Shown here in pieces: positions 53,101 through 64,000 of a stretch of 64,000 nt of DNA. The stretch spans positions 26,902,878 to 26,966,877 of the forward strand of contig OX419343.1 of assembly GCA_948470475.1 (NCBI GenBank), in the 5' to 3' direction. A model generated the notes under the pieces. That model ran no database searches. It was given only the letters and a program-made list of their open reading frames with translations, and had not been told where the DNA came from. The position numbers and the translations under genes were made by a program. Within the stretch, counting starts at the first letter, position 1, and every line of letters begins with the position of its first letter. Source of the DNA: Galaxea fascicularis. Taxonomy: Eukaryota; Cnidaria; Anthozoa; Scleractinia; Euphylliidae.

Positions 53101-54441
53101 ATATATATATATATATATATATACCTGACCTTATGAAAACCAGGTCGACGAAAATTCGAGGCTTTTTAGAACTTCCTTTGCTATTACCTCCGTTGTTTAA
53201 CAAGGACACTTAACTTTTTGCTTATTACCAGATTACAGTGTCGACGAAAGGAAAAAAAAAGAACATGGCTATTTGCTATATCACTAGACATGAAATCGAC
53301 GTAACCTCTGACCTGAACTATCGTGTGGGCAGTAGTGTCAGTTTTGCCCAAATCTTGCTTTGAAACGTCGGCCTTGCCGAGAGCAAAGTTACCGTCGGAA
53401 AGAGGCATCGATTTCCACGAAATCAAGCAACGTTTTAAACCGAATTCCCTGGTGGCTAACACAAATAACAGCAAGCTCTTGGTAAATTACATCTACGTAA
53501 ACATGTGGCAAATGTTACGACTAGATTTGAGGCCGGAAATCACACATTATGACACTTCAAATTATCACATCACTTATCAGATCACTAGCGTAGAATCGCT
53601 AAAGCCGCAAGGGCGGTAACAAGTCGGGAAACTGGAAAAACTTACGGTTTTCGCGCAGAAATACAGAGGCAAATCTTGTCGTCGCCTGATAGTTACTTGA
53701 AGTCCCGGATGTTGAAAAACGATTTCAAGCAAACTTCCGTCAAGCCCTTGTTTCTTGCTCAATTTTTACTAAGTCTTTAGCCTGCTCAAAAGTCAAGTCC
53801 AATTTCACCATGTGCGCTTACAAATCAACCCTGACACCTACGTTTTGAGGCTAAAGACTCCTTACCTCCGAAAGCAAAGCTCTACAATAACCTTCACTGC
53901 GCCTAACAGTCGACTTCATAGCGGCCGACAAGATAAATACGCACGAAGGTTATTAGACGAGGCAGACACTGCATCTCGCTAGAATTTTTCCCTCACTGAG
54001 CTTCATGATGCTCTAAGGAAAACTTTGCTCTAGGAGGTGAACAGGAAAGCTAAATATACTGACTCCGTTTGAAACTAAGCCTGCGCTAAGATTTCAAATT
54101 CATGCAAATTTTCTTGAGAAAGAGAGAGAGTGGGACCAAAGGGTTAAAAGGGAGGAGGGGCAGGGTAGGGGGGGGGGGGGAGAGCTTATTCTAACTTTCA
54201 ATGTTAACTTTCTCTTACTAATCAGCTAATTGCCATCGTCGCTCCCCCCAGCACAAGCAAAGACCAAGAAGAATAGAAGGGGGAAACACACTTCAGTACT
54301 AAAATAAACAAGGCTTAGTATAACTTTCCTGCGACCCTGTTTTCAAAAATCCAGGTATATATATATATATATATATATATAAATGCAGTTAATGTTCACC
54401 GCTGAATCCAGGATAGTGCTCTACAATAAAGGAGCTGTGAC

Positions 54442-54509
54442 AGTAATAGTAGATGAGCTACTCAAACTTAAACTCCGTATGTACTCATATTGAGTAGCTC
54501 ATCTACTAT

Positions 54510-54573
<64 letters not shown>
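54442..54573. repeat. Short inverted repeat next to a long (TA)n tract
   Basis: The segment 'agtaatagtagatgagctac' at about 54442 is complementary to 'gtagctcatctactattact' ending about 54513, where a (TA)n tract of about 60 bases begins. A second (TA)n tract is at 54356-54381. As at 53100, an inverted repeat ends exactly at a TA microsatellite. Confidence 0.75.
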
Positions 54574-54574
<1 letters not shown>

Positions 54575-54970
54575 ATCACAATTTTGAGAAGTCCTTACTG
54601 GAGTCATGGCTCAAGTCCTGTGGCATTGCCATATTAGTTAATCTGAAAATGCTAATATTGAGAAAATAATTGTGGAGCTCCGCTTTTAGGCTTGCCTAAA
54701 TATATATATTAGCAAGGAACAAAACATTGAGGGAAGCACGTCCCTAAGCTATGAACTCCGCGCTCAAACCACTTCTGAGTGTGGATGCTCTTAAAAACGG
54801 AAATTTAAATTTACTGAACCGATACAGCGTGGCTCTGTGCTGTAAAGTGAGTCACGCAAATGTTGACAGGTCTTAACGTGTAGCGGCGTAAAACATTTGA
54901 AGTTGATTCACTGATTCTTGTCAACTTGGACATTTTTAGGGTGACTTGACTAATTACAGTTCAGGTATAG

Positions 54971-56064
54971 TTAGTACAGATATCTTTGATTATTACTGAA
55001 TTGTGTTGGACCTTCAGCATGGACAGTTGGTTTTGTTAAGGAGCGGTAGACAGCGACTCTCGCCACTGATCCAATCAAAGAGAACGAACAGACACAGACT
55101 GTAACAGGCAGCGCGTACCAAGTGTTCGAGAAAGGACTAAAATAGAACAACAGGATCATGGTGCAGTTTTCTATCACGAATAGGAAATTGGTAAACAGAA
55201 GCATTCGCCGCAACTGTGTCCTCTTGAATTCTGTGTCTAAGGCTGCGACTCCTGTGGTCAGTGACGCATCGTCCCTCAGCCAGTGGAACCAGAAATTTGC
55301 TGCTATTTCTATAATGTATGCCGTAATGCCTACTGTTAAGTAAAGCCAATACAGGTCAACCATTACGATTAACACAGAGTGAATCATCAGCACACTAATA
55401 ATCCACCAATGGTAGCTCACGATGAAAAAACTGATCGCAAATAGTCTGCTGCTTAAGAGGAATATGTGAGATGCAAATAGAAACAGTTTGTGTGTTGCAG
55501 TCAGGACATACATGCTAGTTTGCCCCATTTCCTCCAGGTCGTCAGCAGTTGTAGAAGCCCACACTAAACTCAGGAAAGAGATGGGTAGAGAAATGGTTTG
55601 AATGATCTGTACTGGTTTCTGTTGCACACTCATGACATAAAGTTGAAGTATAAACTGAGGGGCTGATTCAAAAACTGCTTCATTAAATCGCACCCACTCG
55701 CTGTGCGATCGTAGCTCATGATCGGTCCCCATGCTAGTATCTCTACTCCAGTATCTCTTGAAATCCTTCCAAAAGACTTGTATTCTCACCAAGGAAGGCG
55801 AGAGTCGGTTAAAACCATATACAAAAAATCTGGTGTGGCTCACTGTGCCATCTTGGTCAAGAGGATAGTTCCAGCAATAGATTACTGAAAACGCCACACA
55901 TGGTTCTTTAATGAAAGTCAGGCCTACCGCAAACCAGGCCTTGTGATCTTCGCGATAAAATTCTACCAGTGCGAGAATGTCGGTGGTGGGATCAGCGAGA
56001 TCAAAATAATACCAAAGAAGCTAAGAACCAAGGTGCAGGAGTGGCTCTTAAGGCAAAGAGCCAT
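54971..56064 (-). CDS. XK-related (XKR) gene, inverted copy with a 5' frame disruption
   Basis: A long minus-strand frame ends at 54971. It contains ADPTTDILALVEFYREDHKA, FNEAVFESAPQFILQLYVMS, FLSLVWASTTADD, FASHIFLLSSRLFAISFFI, FHWLRDDASL and YALPVTVCVCSFSLIGSVAR, all collinear with the intact copy at 48039. An ATG at 56064 (MALCLKSHSCTLVLSFFGII) gives a fitting N-terminus at the right distance, but it is one base out of frame with ADPTTD, with the break near 55985-56000. So either this copy is a pseudogene, the assembly has an indel (a gap follows at 56276), or a small intron uses the 'ggttcttag' site. The paralogues are intronless, which favours an indel. If intact it would be about 370-380 residues. 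Confidence 0.75.
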
Positions 56065-56275
56065 TGTCGCGAGACGCTTGAGTCGAGTCGTGTTTATTTC
56101 GGTTCTCATCTCGGCGCACGGAATTCGGAATGTTTGAAGTGAAGCAGTACTCAATATGCCGCACAATGCTTTTTTGTGGTTTTGATTGATTGCGTCCTCG
56201 TAAGTTCTCGTCAAGGGCGCGCGTCAACCAAATCATTACGCAAACATTGCCACTTGACTGATGCAGCGCCGCCGA

Positions 56276-56475
56276 NNNNNNNNNNNNNNNNNNNNNNNNN
56301 NNNNNNNNNNNNNNNNNNNNNNNNNNNNNNNNNNNNNNNNNNNNNNNNNNNNNNNNNNNNNNNNNNNNNNNNNNNNNNNNNNNNNNNNNNNNNNNNNNNN
56401 NNNNNNNNNNNNNNNNNNNNNNNNNNNNNNNNNNNNNNNNNNNNNNNNNNNNNNNNNNNNNNNNNNNNNNNNNNN
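56276..56475. other. Assembly gap (200 N)
   Basis: Exactly 200 N separate the XKR flank from the satellite array. The first base after the gap is already inside a monomer, so the true edge of the array is hidden. Confidence 1.
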
Positions 56476-59400
56476 AGACTCCTTTTTCAAATAGGCAGAG
56501 TTTAAGCCAAATTCAAAATTTGACTCAAACCCATGTGGTCCCCCCTTTGGGTTTTGGTCAAAATTTCAACTTTGCTAAAATCGTGCACACAGCTCAAATA
56601 AGAATAGAAATCAAGTTGTGGGAGTTCTTGGAAGCATTTGCACATGATTTCTAGACTCCTTTTTCAAATAGGCAGAGTTTAAGCCAAATTCAAAATTTGA
56701 CTCAAACCCATGTGGTCCCCCCTTTGGGTTTTGGTCAAAATTTCAACTTTGCTAAAATCGTGCACACAGCTCAAATAAGAATAGAAATCAAGTTGTGAGA
56801 GTTCTTGGAAGCATTTGCACATGATTTCTAGACTCCTTTTTCAAATAGGCAGAGTTTAAGCCAAATTCAAAATTTGACTCAAACCCATGTGGTCCCCCCT
56901 TTGGGTTTTGGTCAAAATTTCAACTTTGCTAAAATCGTGCACACAGCTCAAATAAGAATAGAAATCAAGTTGTGGGAGTTCTTGGAAGCATTTGCACATG
57001 ATTTCTAGACTCCTTTTTCAAATAGGCAGAGTTTAAGCCAAATTCAAAATTTGACTCAAACCCATGTGGTCCCCCCTTTGGGTTTTGGTCAAAATTTCAA
57101 CTTTGCTAAAATCGTGCACACAGCTCAAATAAGAATAGAAATCAAGTTGTGGGAGTTCTTGGAAGCATTTGCACATGATTTCTAGACTCCTTTTTCAAAT
57201 AGACAGAGTTTAAGCCAAATTCAAAATTTGACTCAAACCCATGTGGTCCCCCCTTTGGGTTTTGGTCAAAATTTCAACTTTGCTAAAATCGTGCACACAG
57301 CTCAAATAAGAATAGAAATCAAGTTGTGGGAGTTCTTGGAAGCATTTGCACATGATTTCTAGACTCCTTTTTCAAATAGGCAGAGTTTAAGCCAAATTCA
57401 AAATTTGACTCAAACCCATGTGGTCCCCCCTCTGGGTTTTGGTCAAAATTTCAACTTTGCTAAAATCGTGCACACAGCTCAAATAAGAATAGAAATCAAG
57501 TTGTGGGAGTTCTTGGAAGCATTTGCACATGATTTCTAGACTCCTTTTTCAAATAGGCAGAGTTTAAGCCAAATTCAAAATTTGACTCAAACCCATGTGG
57601 TCCCCCCTTTGGGTTTTGGTCAAAATTTCAACTTTGCTAAAATCGTGCACACAGCTCAAATAAGAATAGAAATCAAGTTGTGGGAGTTCTTGGAAGCATT
57701 TGCACATGATTTCTAGACTCCTTTTTCAAATAGGCAGAGTTTAAGCCAAATTCAAAATTTGACTCAAACCCATGTGGTCCCCCCTTTGGGTTTTGGTCAA
57801 AATTTCAACTTTGCTAAAATCGTGCACACAGCTCAAATAAGAATAGAAATCAAGTTGTGGGAGTTCTTGGAAGCATTTGCACATGATTTCTAGACTCCTT
57901 TTTCAAATAGACAGAGTTTAAGCCAAATTCAAAATTTGACTCAAACCCATGTGGTCCCCCCTTTGGGTTTTGGTCAAAATTTCAACTTTGCTAAAATCGT
58001 GCACACAGCTCAAATAAGAATAGAAATCAAGTTGTGGGAGTTCTTGGAAGCATTTGCACATGATTTCTAGACTCCTTTTTCAAATAGGCAGAGTTTAAGC
58101 CAAATTCAAAATTTGACTCAAACCCATGTGGTCCCCCCTTTGGGTTTTGGTCAAAATTTCAACTTTGCTAAAATCGTGCACACAGCTCAAATAAGAATAG
58201 AAACCAAGTTGTGGGAGTTCTTGGAAGCATTTGCACATGATTTCTAGACTCCTTTTTCAAATAGGCAGAGTTTAAGCCAAATTCAAAATTTGACTCAAAC
58301 CCATGTGGTCCCCCCTTTGGGTTTTGGTCAAAATTTCAACTTTGCTAAAATCGTGCACACAGCTCAAATAAGAATAGAAATCAAGTTGTGGGAGTTCTTG
58401 GAAGCATTTGCACATGATTTCTAGACTCGTTTTTGAAATAGGCAGAGTTTAAGCCAAATTCAAAATTTGACTCAAACCCATGTGGTCCCCCCTTTGGGTT
58501 TTGGTCAAAATTTCAACTTTGCTAAAATCGTGCACACAGCTCAAATAAGAATAGAAATCAAGTTGTGGGAGTTCTTGGAAGCATTTGCACATGATTTCTA
58601 GACTCCTTTTTCAAATAGGCAGAGTTTAAGCCAAATTCAAAATTTGACTCAAACCCATGTGGTCCCCCCTTTGGGTTTTGGTCAAAATTTCAACTTTGCT
58701 AAAATCGTGCACACAGCTCAAATAAGAATAGAAACCAAGTTGTGGGAGTTCTTGGAAGCATTTGCACATGATTTCTAGACTCCTTTTTCAAATAGGCAGA
58801 GTTTAAGCCAAATTCAAAATTTGACTCAAACCCATGTGGTCCCCCCTTTGGGTTTTGGTCAAAATTTCAACTTTGCTAAAATCGTGCACACAGCTCAAAT
58901 AAGAATAGAAATCAAGTTGTGGGAGTTCTTGGAAGCATTTGCACATGATTTCTAGACTCGTTTTTGAAATAGGCAGAGTTTAAGCCAAATTCAAAATTTG
59001 ACTCAAACCCATGTGGTCCCCCCTTTGGGTTTTGGTCAAAATTTCAACTTTGCTAAAATCGTGCACACAGCTCAAATAAGAATAGAAATCAAGTTGTGGG
59101 AGTTCTTGGAAGCATTTGCACATGATTTCTAGACTCGTTTTTCAAATAGGCAGAGTTTAAGCCAAATTCAAAATTTGACTCAAACCCATGTGGTCCCCCC
59201 TTTGGGTTTTGGTCAAAATTTCAACTTTGCTAAAATCGTGCACACAGCTCAAATAAGAATAGAAATCAAGTTGTGGGAGTTCTTGGAAGCATTTGCACAT
59301 GATTTCTAGACTCCTTTTTCAAATAGACAGAGTTTAAGCCAAATTCAAAATTTGACTCAAACCCATGTGGTCCCCCCTTTGGGTTTTGGTCAAAATTTCA

Positions 59401-62400
59401 ACTTTGCTAAAATCGTGCACTTAGCTCAAATAAGAATAGAAATAAGTTGTGGGAGTTCTTGGAAGCATTTGCACATGATTTCTAGACTCCTTTTTCAAAT
59501 AGGCAGAGTTTAAGCCAAATTCAAAATTTGACTCAAACCCATGTGGTCCCCCCTTTGGGTTTTGGTCAAAATTTCAACTTTGCTAAAATCGTGCACACAG
59601 CTCAAATAAGAATAGAAATCAAGTTGTGAGAGTTCTTGGAAGCATTTGCACATGATTTCTAGACTCGTTTTTGAAATAGGCAGAGTTTAAGCCAAATTCA
59701 AAATTTGACTCAAACCCATGTGGTCCCCCCTTTGGGTTTTGGTCAAAATTTCAACTTTGCTAAAATCGTGCACACAGCTCAAATAAGAATAGAAATCAAG
59801 TTGTGGGAGTTCTTGGAAGCATTTGCACATGATTTCTAGACTCCTTTTTCAAATAGGCAGAGTTTAAGCCAAATTCAAAATTTGACTCAAACCCATGTGG
59901 TCCCCCCTTTGGGTTTTGGTCAAAATTTCAACTTTGCTAAAATCGTGCACACAGCTCAAATAAGAATAGAAATCAAGTTGTGGGAGTTCTTGGAAGCATT
60001 TGCACATGATTTCTAGACTCCTTTTTCAAATAGGCAGAGTTTAAGCCAAATTCAAAATTTGACTCAAACCCATGTGGTCCCCCCTTTGGGTTTTGGTCAA
60101 AATTTCAACTTTGCTAAAATCGTGCACACAGCTCAAATAAGAATAGAAATCAAGTTGTGGGAGTTCTTGGAAGCATTTGCACATGATTTCTAGACTCCTT
60201 TTTCAAATAGGCAGAGTTTAAGCCAAATTCAAAATTTGACTCAAACCCATGTGGTCCCCCCTTTGGGTTTTGGTCAAAATTTCAACTTTGCTAAAATCGT
60301 GCACACAGCTCAAATAAGAATAGAAATCAAGTTGTGGGAGTTCTTGGAAGCATTTGCACATGATTTCTAGACTCCTTTTTCAAATAGGCAGAGTTTAAGC
60401 CAAATTCAAAATTTGACTCAAACCCATGTGGTCCCCCCTTTGGGTTTTGGTCAAAATTTCAACTTTGCTAAAATCGTGCACACAGCTCAAATAAGAATAG
60501 AAATCAAGTTGTGGGAGTTCTTGGAAGCATTTGCACATGATTTCTAGACTCCTTTTTCAAATAGGCAGAGTTTAAGCCAAATTCAAAATTTGACTCAAAC
60601 CCATGTGGTCCCCCCTTTGGGTTTTGGTCAAAATTTCAAGTTTGCTAAAATCGTCCACACAGCTCAAATAAGAATAGAAATCAAGTTGTGGGAGTTCTTG
60701 GAAGCATTTGCACATGATTTCTAGACTCCTTTTTCAAATAGACAGAGTTTAAGCCAAATTCAAAATTTGACTCAAACCCATGTGGTCCCCCCTTTGGGTT
60801 TTGGTCAAAATTTCAAGTTTGCTAAAATCGTGCACACAGCTCAAATAAGAATAGAAATCAAGTTGTGGGAGTTCTTGGAAGCATTTGCACATGATTTCTA
60901 GACTCCTTTTTCAAATAGACAGAGTTTAAGCCAAATTCAAAATTTGACTCAAACCCATGTGGTCCCCCCTTTGGGTTTTGGTCAAAATTTCAACTTTGCT
61001 AAAATCGTGCACACAGCTCAAATAAGAATAGAAATCAAGTTGTGGGAGTTCTTGGAAGCATTTGCACATGATTTCTAGACTCCTTTTTCAAATAGACAGA
61101 GTTTAAGCCAAATTCAAAATTTGACTCAAACCCATGTGGTCCCCCCTTTGGGTTTTGGTCAAAATTTCAACTTTGCTAAAATCGTGCACACAGCTCAAAT
61201 AAGAATAGAAATCAAGTTGTGGGAGTTCTTGGAAGCATTTGCACATGATTTCTAGACTCCTTTTTCAAATAGGCAGAGTTTAAGCCAAATTCAAAATTTG
61301 ACTCAAACCCATGTGGTCCCCCCTTTGGGTTTTGGTCAAAATTTCAACTTTGCTAAAATCGTGCACACAGCTCAAATAAGAATAGAAATCAAGTTGTGGG
61401 AGTTCTTGGAAGCATTTGCACATGATTTCTAGACTCCTTTTTCAAATAGGCAGAGTTTAAGCCAAATTCAAAATTTGACTCAAACCCATGTGGTCCCCCC
61501 TTTGGGTTTTGGTCAAAATTTCAACTTTGCTAAAATCGTGCACACAGCTCAAATAAGAATAGAAATCAAGTTGTGGGAGTTCTTGGAAGCATTTGCACAT
61601 GATTTCTAGACTCCTTTTTCAAATAGACAGAGTTTAAGCCAAATTCAAAATTTGACTCAAACCCATGTGGTCCCCCCTTTGGGTTTTGGTCAAAATTTCA
61701 ACTTTGCTAAAATCGTGCACACAGCTCAAATAAGAATAGAAATCAAGTTGTGGGAGTTCTTGGAAGCATTTGCACATGATTTCTAGACTCCTTTTTCAAA
61801 TAGGCAGAGTTTAAGCCAAATTCAAAATTTGACTCAAACCCATGTGGTCCCCCCTTTGGGTTTTGGTCAAAATTTCAACTTTGCTAAAATCGTGCACACA
61901 GCTCAAATAAGAATAGAAATCAAGTTGTGGGAGTTCTTGGAAGCATTTGGACATGATTTCTAGACTCCTTTTTCAAATAGGCAGAGTTTAAGCCAAATTC
62001 AAAATTTGACTCAAACCCATGTGGTCCCCCCTTTGGGTTTTGGTCAAAATTTCAACTTTGCTAAAGTCGTGCACACAGCTCAAATAAGAATAGAAATCAA
62101 GTTGTGGGAGTTCTTGGAAGCATTTGCACATGATTTCTAGACTCCTTTTTCAAATAGACAGAGTTTAAGCCAAATTCAAAATTTGACTCAAACCCATGTG
62201 GTCCCCCCTTTGGGTTTTGGTCAAAATTTCAACTTTGCTAAAATCGTGCACACAGCTCAAATAAGAATAGAAATCAAGTTGTGGGAGTTCTTGGAAGCAT
62301 TTGCACATGATTTCTAGACTCCTTTTTCAAATAGGCAGAGTTTAAGCCAAATTCAAAATTTGACTCAAACCCATGTGGTCCCCCCTTTGGGTTTTGGTCA

Positions 62401-64000
62401 AAATTTCAACTTTGCTAAAATCGTGCACACAGCTCAAATAAGAATAGAAATCAAGTTGTGGGAGTTCTTGGAAGCATTTGCACATGATTTCTAGACTCCT
62501 TTTTCAAATAGGCAGAGTTTAAGCCAAATTCAAAATTTGACTCAAACCCATGTGGTCCCCCCTTTGGGTTTTGGTCAAAATTTCAACTTTGCTAAAATCG
62601 TGCACACAGCTCAAATAAGAATACAAATCAAGTTGTGAGAGTTCTTGGAAGCATTTGCACATGATTTCTAGACTCCTTTTTCAAATAGGCAGAGTTTAAG
62701 CCAAATTCAAAATTTGACTCAAACCCATGTGGTCCCCCCTTTGGGTTTTGGTCAAAATTTCAACTTTGCTAAAATCGTGCACACAGCTCAAATAAGAATA
62801 GAAATCAAGTTGTGGGAGTTCTTGGAAGCATTTGCACATGATTTCTAGACTCCTTTTTCAAATAGGCAGAGTTTAAGCCAAATTCAAAATTTGACTCAAA
62901 CCCATGTGGTCCCCCCTTTGGGTTTTGGTCAAAATTTCAACTTTGCTAAAATCGTGCACACAGCTCAAATAAGAATAGAAATCAAGTTGTGGGAGTTCTT
63001 GGAAGCATTTGCACATGATTTCTAGACTCCTTTTTCAAATAGGCAGAGTTTAAGCCAAATTCAAAATTTGACTCAAACCCATGTGGTCCCCCCTTTGGGT
63101 TTTGGTCAAAATTTTAACTTTGCTAAAATCGTGCACACAGCTCAAATAAGAATAGAAATCAAGTTGTGGGAGTTCTTGGAAGCATTTGCACATGATTTCT
63201 AGACTCCTTTTTCAAATAGGCAGAGTTTAAGCCAAATTCAAAATTTGACTCAAACCCATGTGGTCCCCACTTTGGGTTTTGGTCAAAATTTCAAGTTTGC
63301 TAAAATCGTGCACACAGCTCAAATAAGAATAGAAATCAAGTTGTGGGAGTTCTTGGAAGCATTTGCACATGATTTCTAGACTCCTTTTTCAAATAGACAG
63401 AGTTTAAGCCAAATTCAAAATTTGACTCAAACCCATGTGGTCCCCCCTTTGGGTTTTGGTCAAAATTTGAAGTTTGCTAAAATCGTGCACACAGCTCAAA
63501 TAAGAATAGAAATCAAGTTGTGGGAGTTCTTGGAAGCATTTGCACATGATTTCTAGACTCCTTTTTCAAATAGACAGAGTTTAAGCCAAATTCAAAATTT
63601 GACTCAAACCCATGTGGTCCCCCCTTTGGGTTTTGGTCAAAATTTCAACTTTGCTAAAATCGTGCACACAACTCAAATAAGAATAGAAATCAAGTTGTGG
63701 GAGTTCTTGGAAGCATTTGCACATGATTTCTAGACTCCTTTTTCAAATAGGCAGAGTTTAAGCCAAATTCAAAATTTGACTCAAACCCATGTGGTCCCCC
63801 CTTTGGGTTTTGGTCAAAATTTCAACTTTGCTAAAATCGTGCACACAGCTCAAATAAGAATAGAAATCAAGTTGTGGGAGTTCTTGGAAGCATTTGCACA
63901 TGATTTCTAGACTCCTTTTTCAAATAGGCAGAGTTTAAGCCAAATTCAAAATTTGACTCAAACCCATGTGGTCCCCCCTTTGGGTTTTGGTCAAAATTTC
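56476..64000. repeat. 177-bp satellite DNA array, about 42.5 copies, open at the right
   Basis: The word 'gactcctttttcaaatag' recurs every 177 bp (56477, 56654, 56831, 57008 and onward) without interruption to the window end. Copies differ by only one to a few bases. Recurrent variants are aggcag/agacag, gactcctttttc/gactcgtttttg, aaatcaag/aaaccaag, caactttgc/caagtttgc and one single-base deletion near 59443. Each monomer contains an imperfect dyad. There are no long ORFs. The unit length is close to one nucleosome repeat, as in many centromeric and pericentromeric satellites; that role is inference. Confidence 0.98.

Larger units (their letters stand above)
49311..54970. other. Intergenic stretch rich in simple repeats and inverted repeats
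   Basis: No conserved gene is seen. Short ORFs (for example 50213-50599, 51007-51192, 51567-51821) show no domain. Contents include a tandem of 'gatcyatcgatc' words at about 49835-49880, (GAC)n at about 50770-50788, (AAT)n at about 50808-50835, a large palindrome at 52887-53100, (TA)n tracts at 52768-52791, 53101-53123, 54356-54381 and 54513-54573, and a G-run at about 54170-54181. Confidence 0.55.

Noticed and set aside
54971..55962. Using the GTG at 55897 as start of the inverted XKR copy
   Set aside because: The homologous frame continues upstream of it (ADPTTDILALVEFYRED), so the open frame is truncated there only for lack of an ATG.
56476..64000. CRISPR array or protein-coding tandem repeat
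   Set aside because: The 177-bp units are contiguous with no unique spacers, the genome is eukaryotic, and stops occur in the unit.
1..64000. A prokaryotic-style defence or mobile gene system
   Set aside because: All recognisable genes are spliced metazoan genes and all mobile elements are eukaryotic types; nothing suggests bacterial contamination or transfer.

Overview
This window is eukaryotic nuclear DNA from an anthozoan cnidarian, most likely a stony coral; the species cannot be named from sequence alone. The genes have many short exons with GT..AG introns, introns and intergenic DNA are AT-rich and full of small inverted-repeat elements, and the large first gene has the domain set (EGF, NIDO, AMOP, VWD, SEA, transmembrane) of coral 'mucin-like' surface or skeletal-matrix proteins. 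There are no operons, Shine-Dalgarno sites, CRISPR arrays or prokaryotic genes.

Layout. 1-4177: intergenic DNA with repeat fragments, including a broken non-LTR reverse transcriptase (about 2140-2682). 4178-23880 (+): a 28- or 29-exon gene for a type I membrane mucin-like protein of about 2264 residues. All splice junctions were assigned by hand and keep one reading frame. Its 578-residue N-terminal exon is not a standard domain and looks like degenerate LysM-like helical repeats. 27793-38584 (-): a complete 16-exon LMBR1/LMBR1L-family gene (482 aa). 40515-40778 (-): a small AT-hook (HMGA-like) chromatin protein. 41278-46320 (+): a complete 9-exon decaprenyl/solanesyl diphosphate synthase subunit 1 (PDSS1, 423 aa), head-to-head with the AT-hook gene. 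47410-56064: an XK-related (XKR) cluster with one broken copy (+), one intact intronless copy (+, 423 aa) and one inverted copy (-) disrupted near its N-terminus. 56276-56475: assembly gap of 200 N. 56476-64000: an uninterrupted array of a 177-bp satellite, about 42.5 copies, running off the window.

The genes are functionally unrelated: cell-surface/matrix adhesion, a membrane receptor-like protein, chromatin architecture, ubiquinone side-chain synthesis and (by family) phospholipid scrambling. The most notable items are the unusual N-terminal module and predicted cleavage sites of the mucin-like protein, a possible alternative last exon that would give it a PDZ-binding C-terminus, the XKR birth-and-death cluster next to the satellite, and the satellite itself, whose monomer carries an internal hairpin-forming dyad. 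Several non-autonomous DNA elements with clear terminal inverted repeats lie in introns and spacers.
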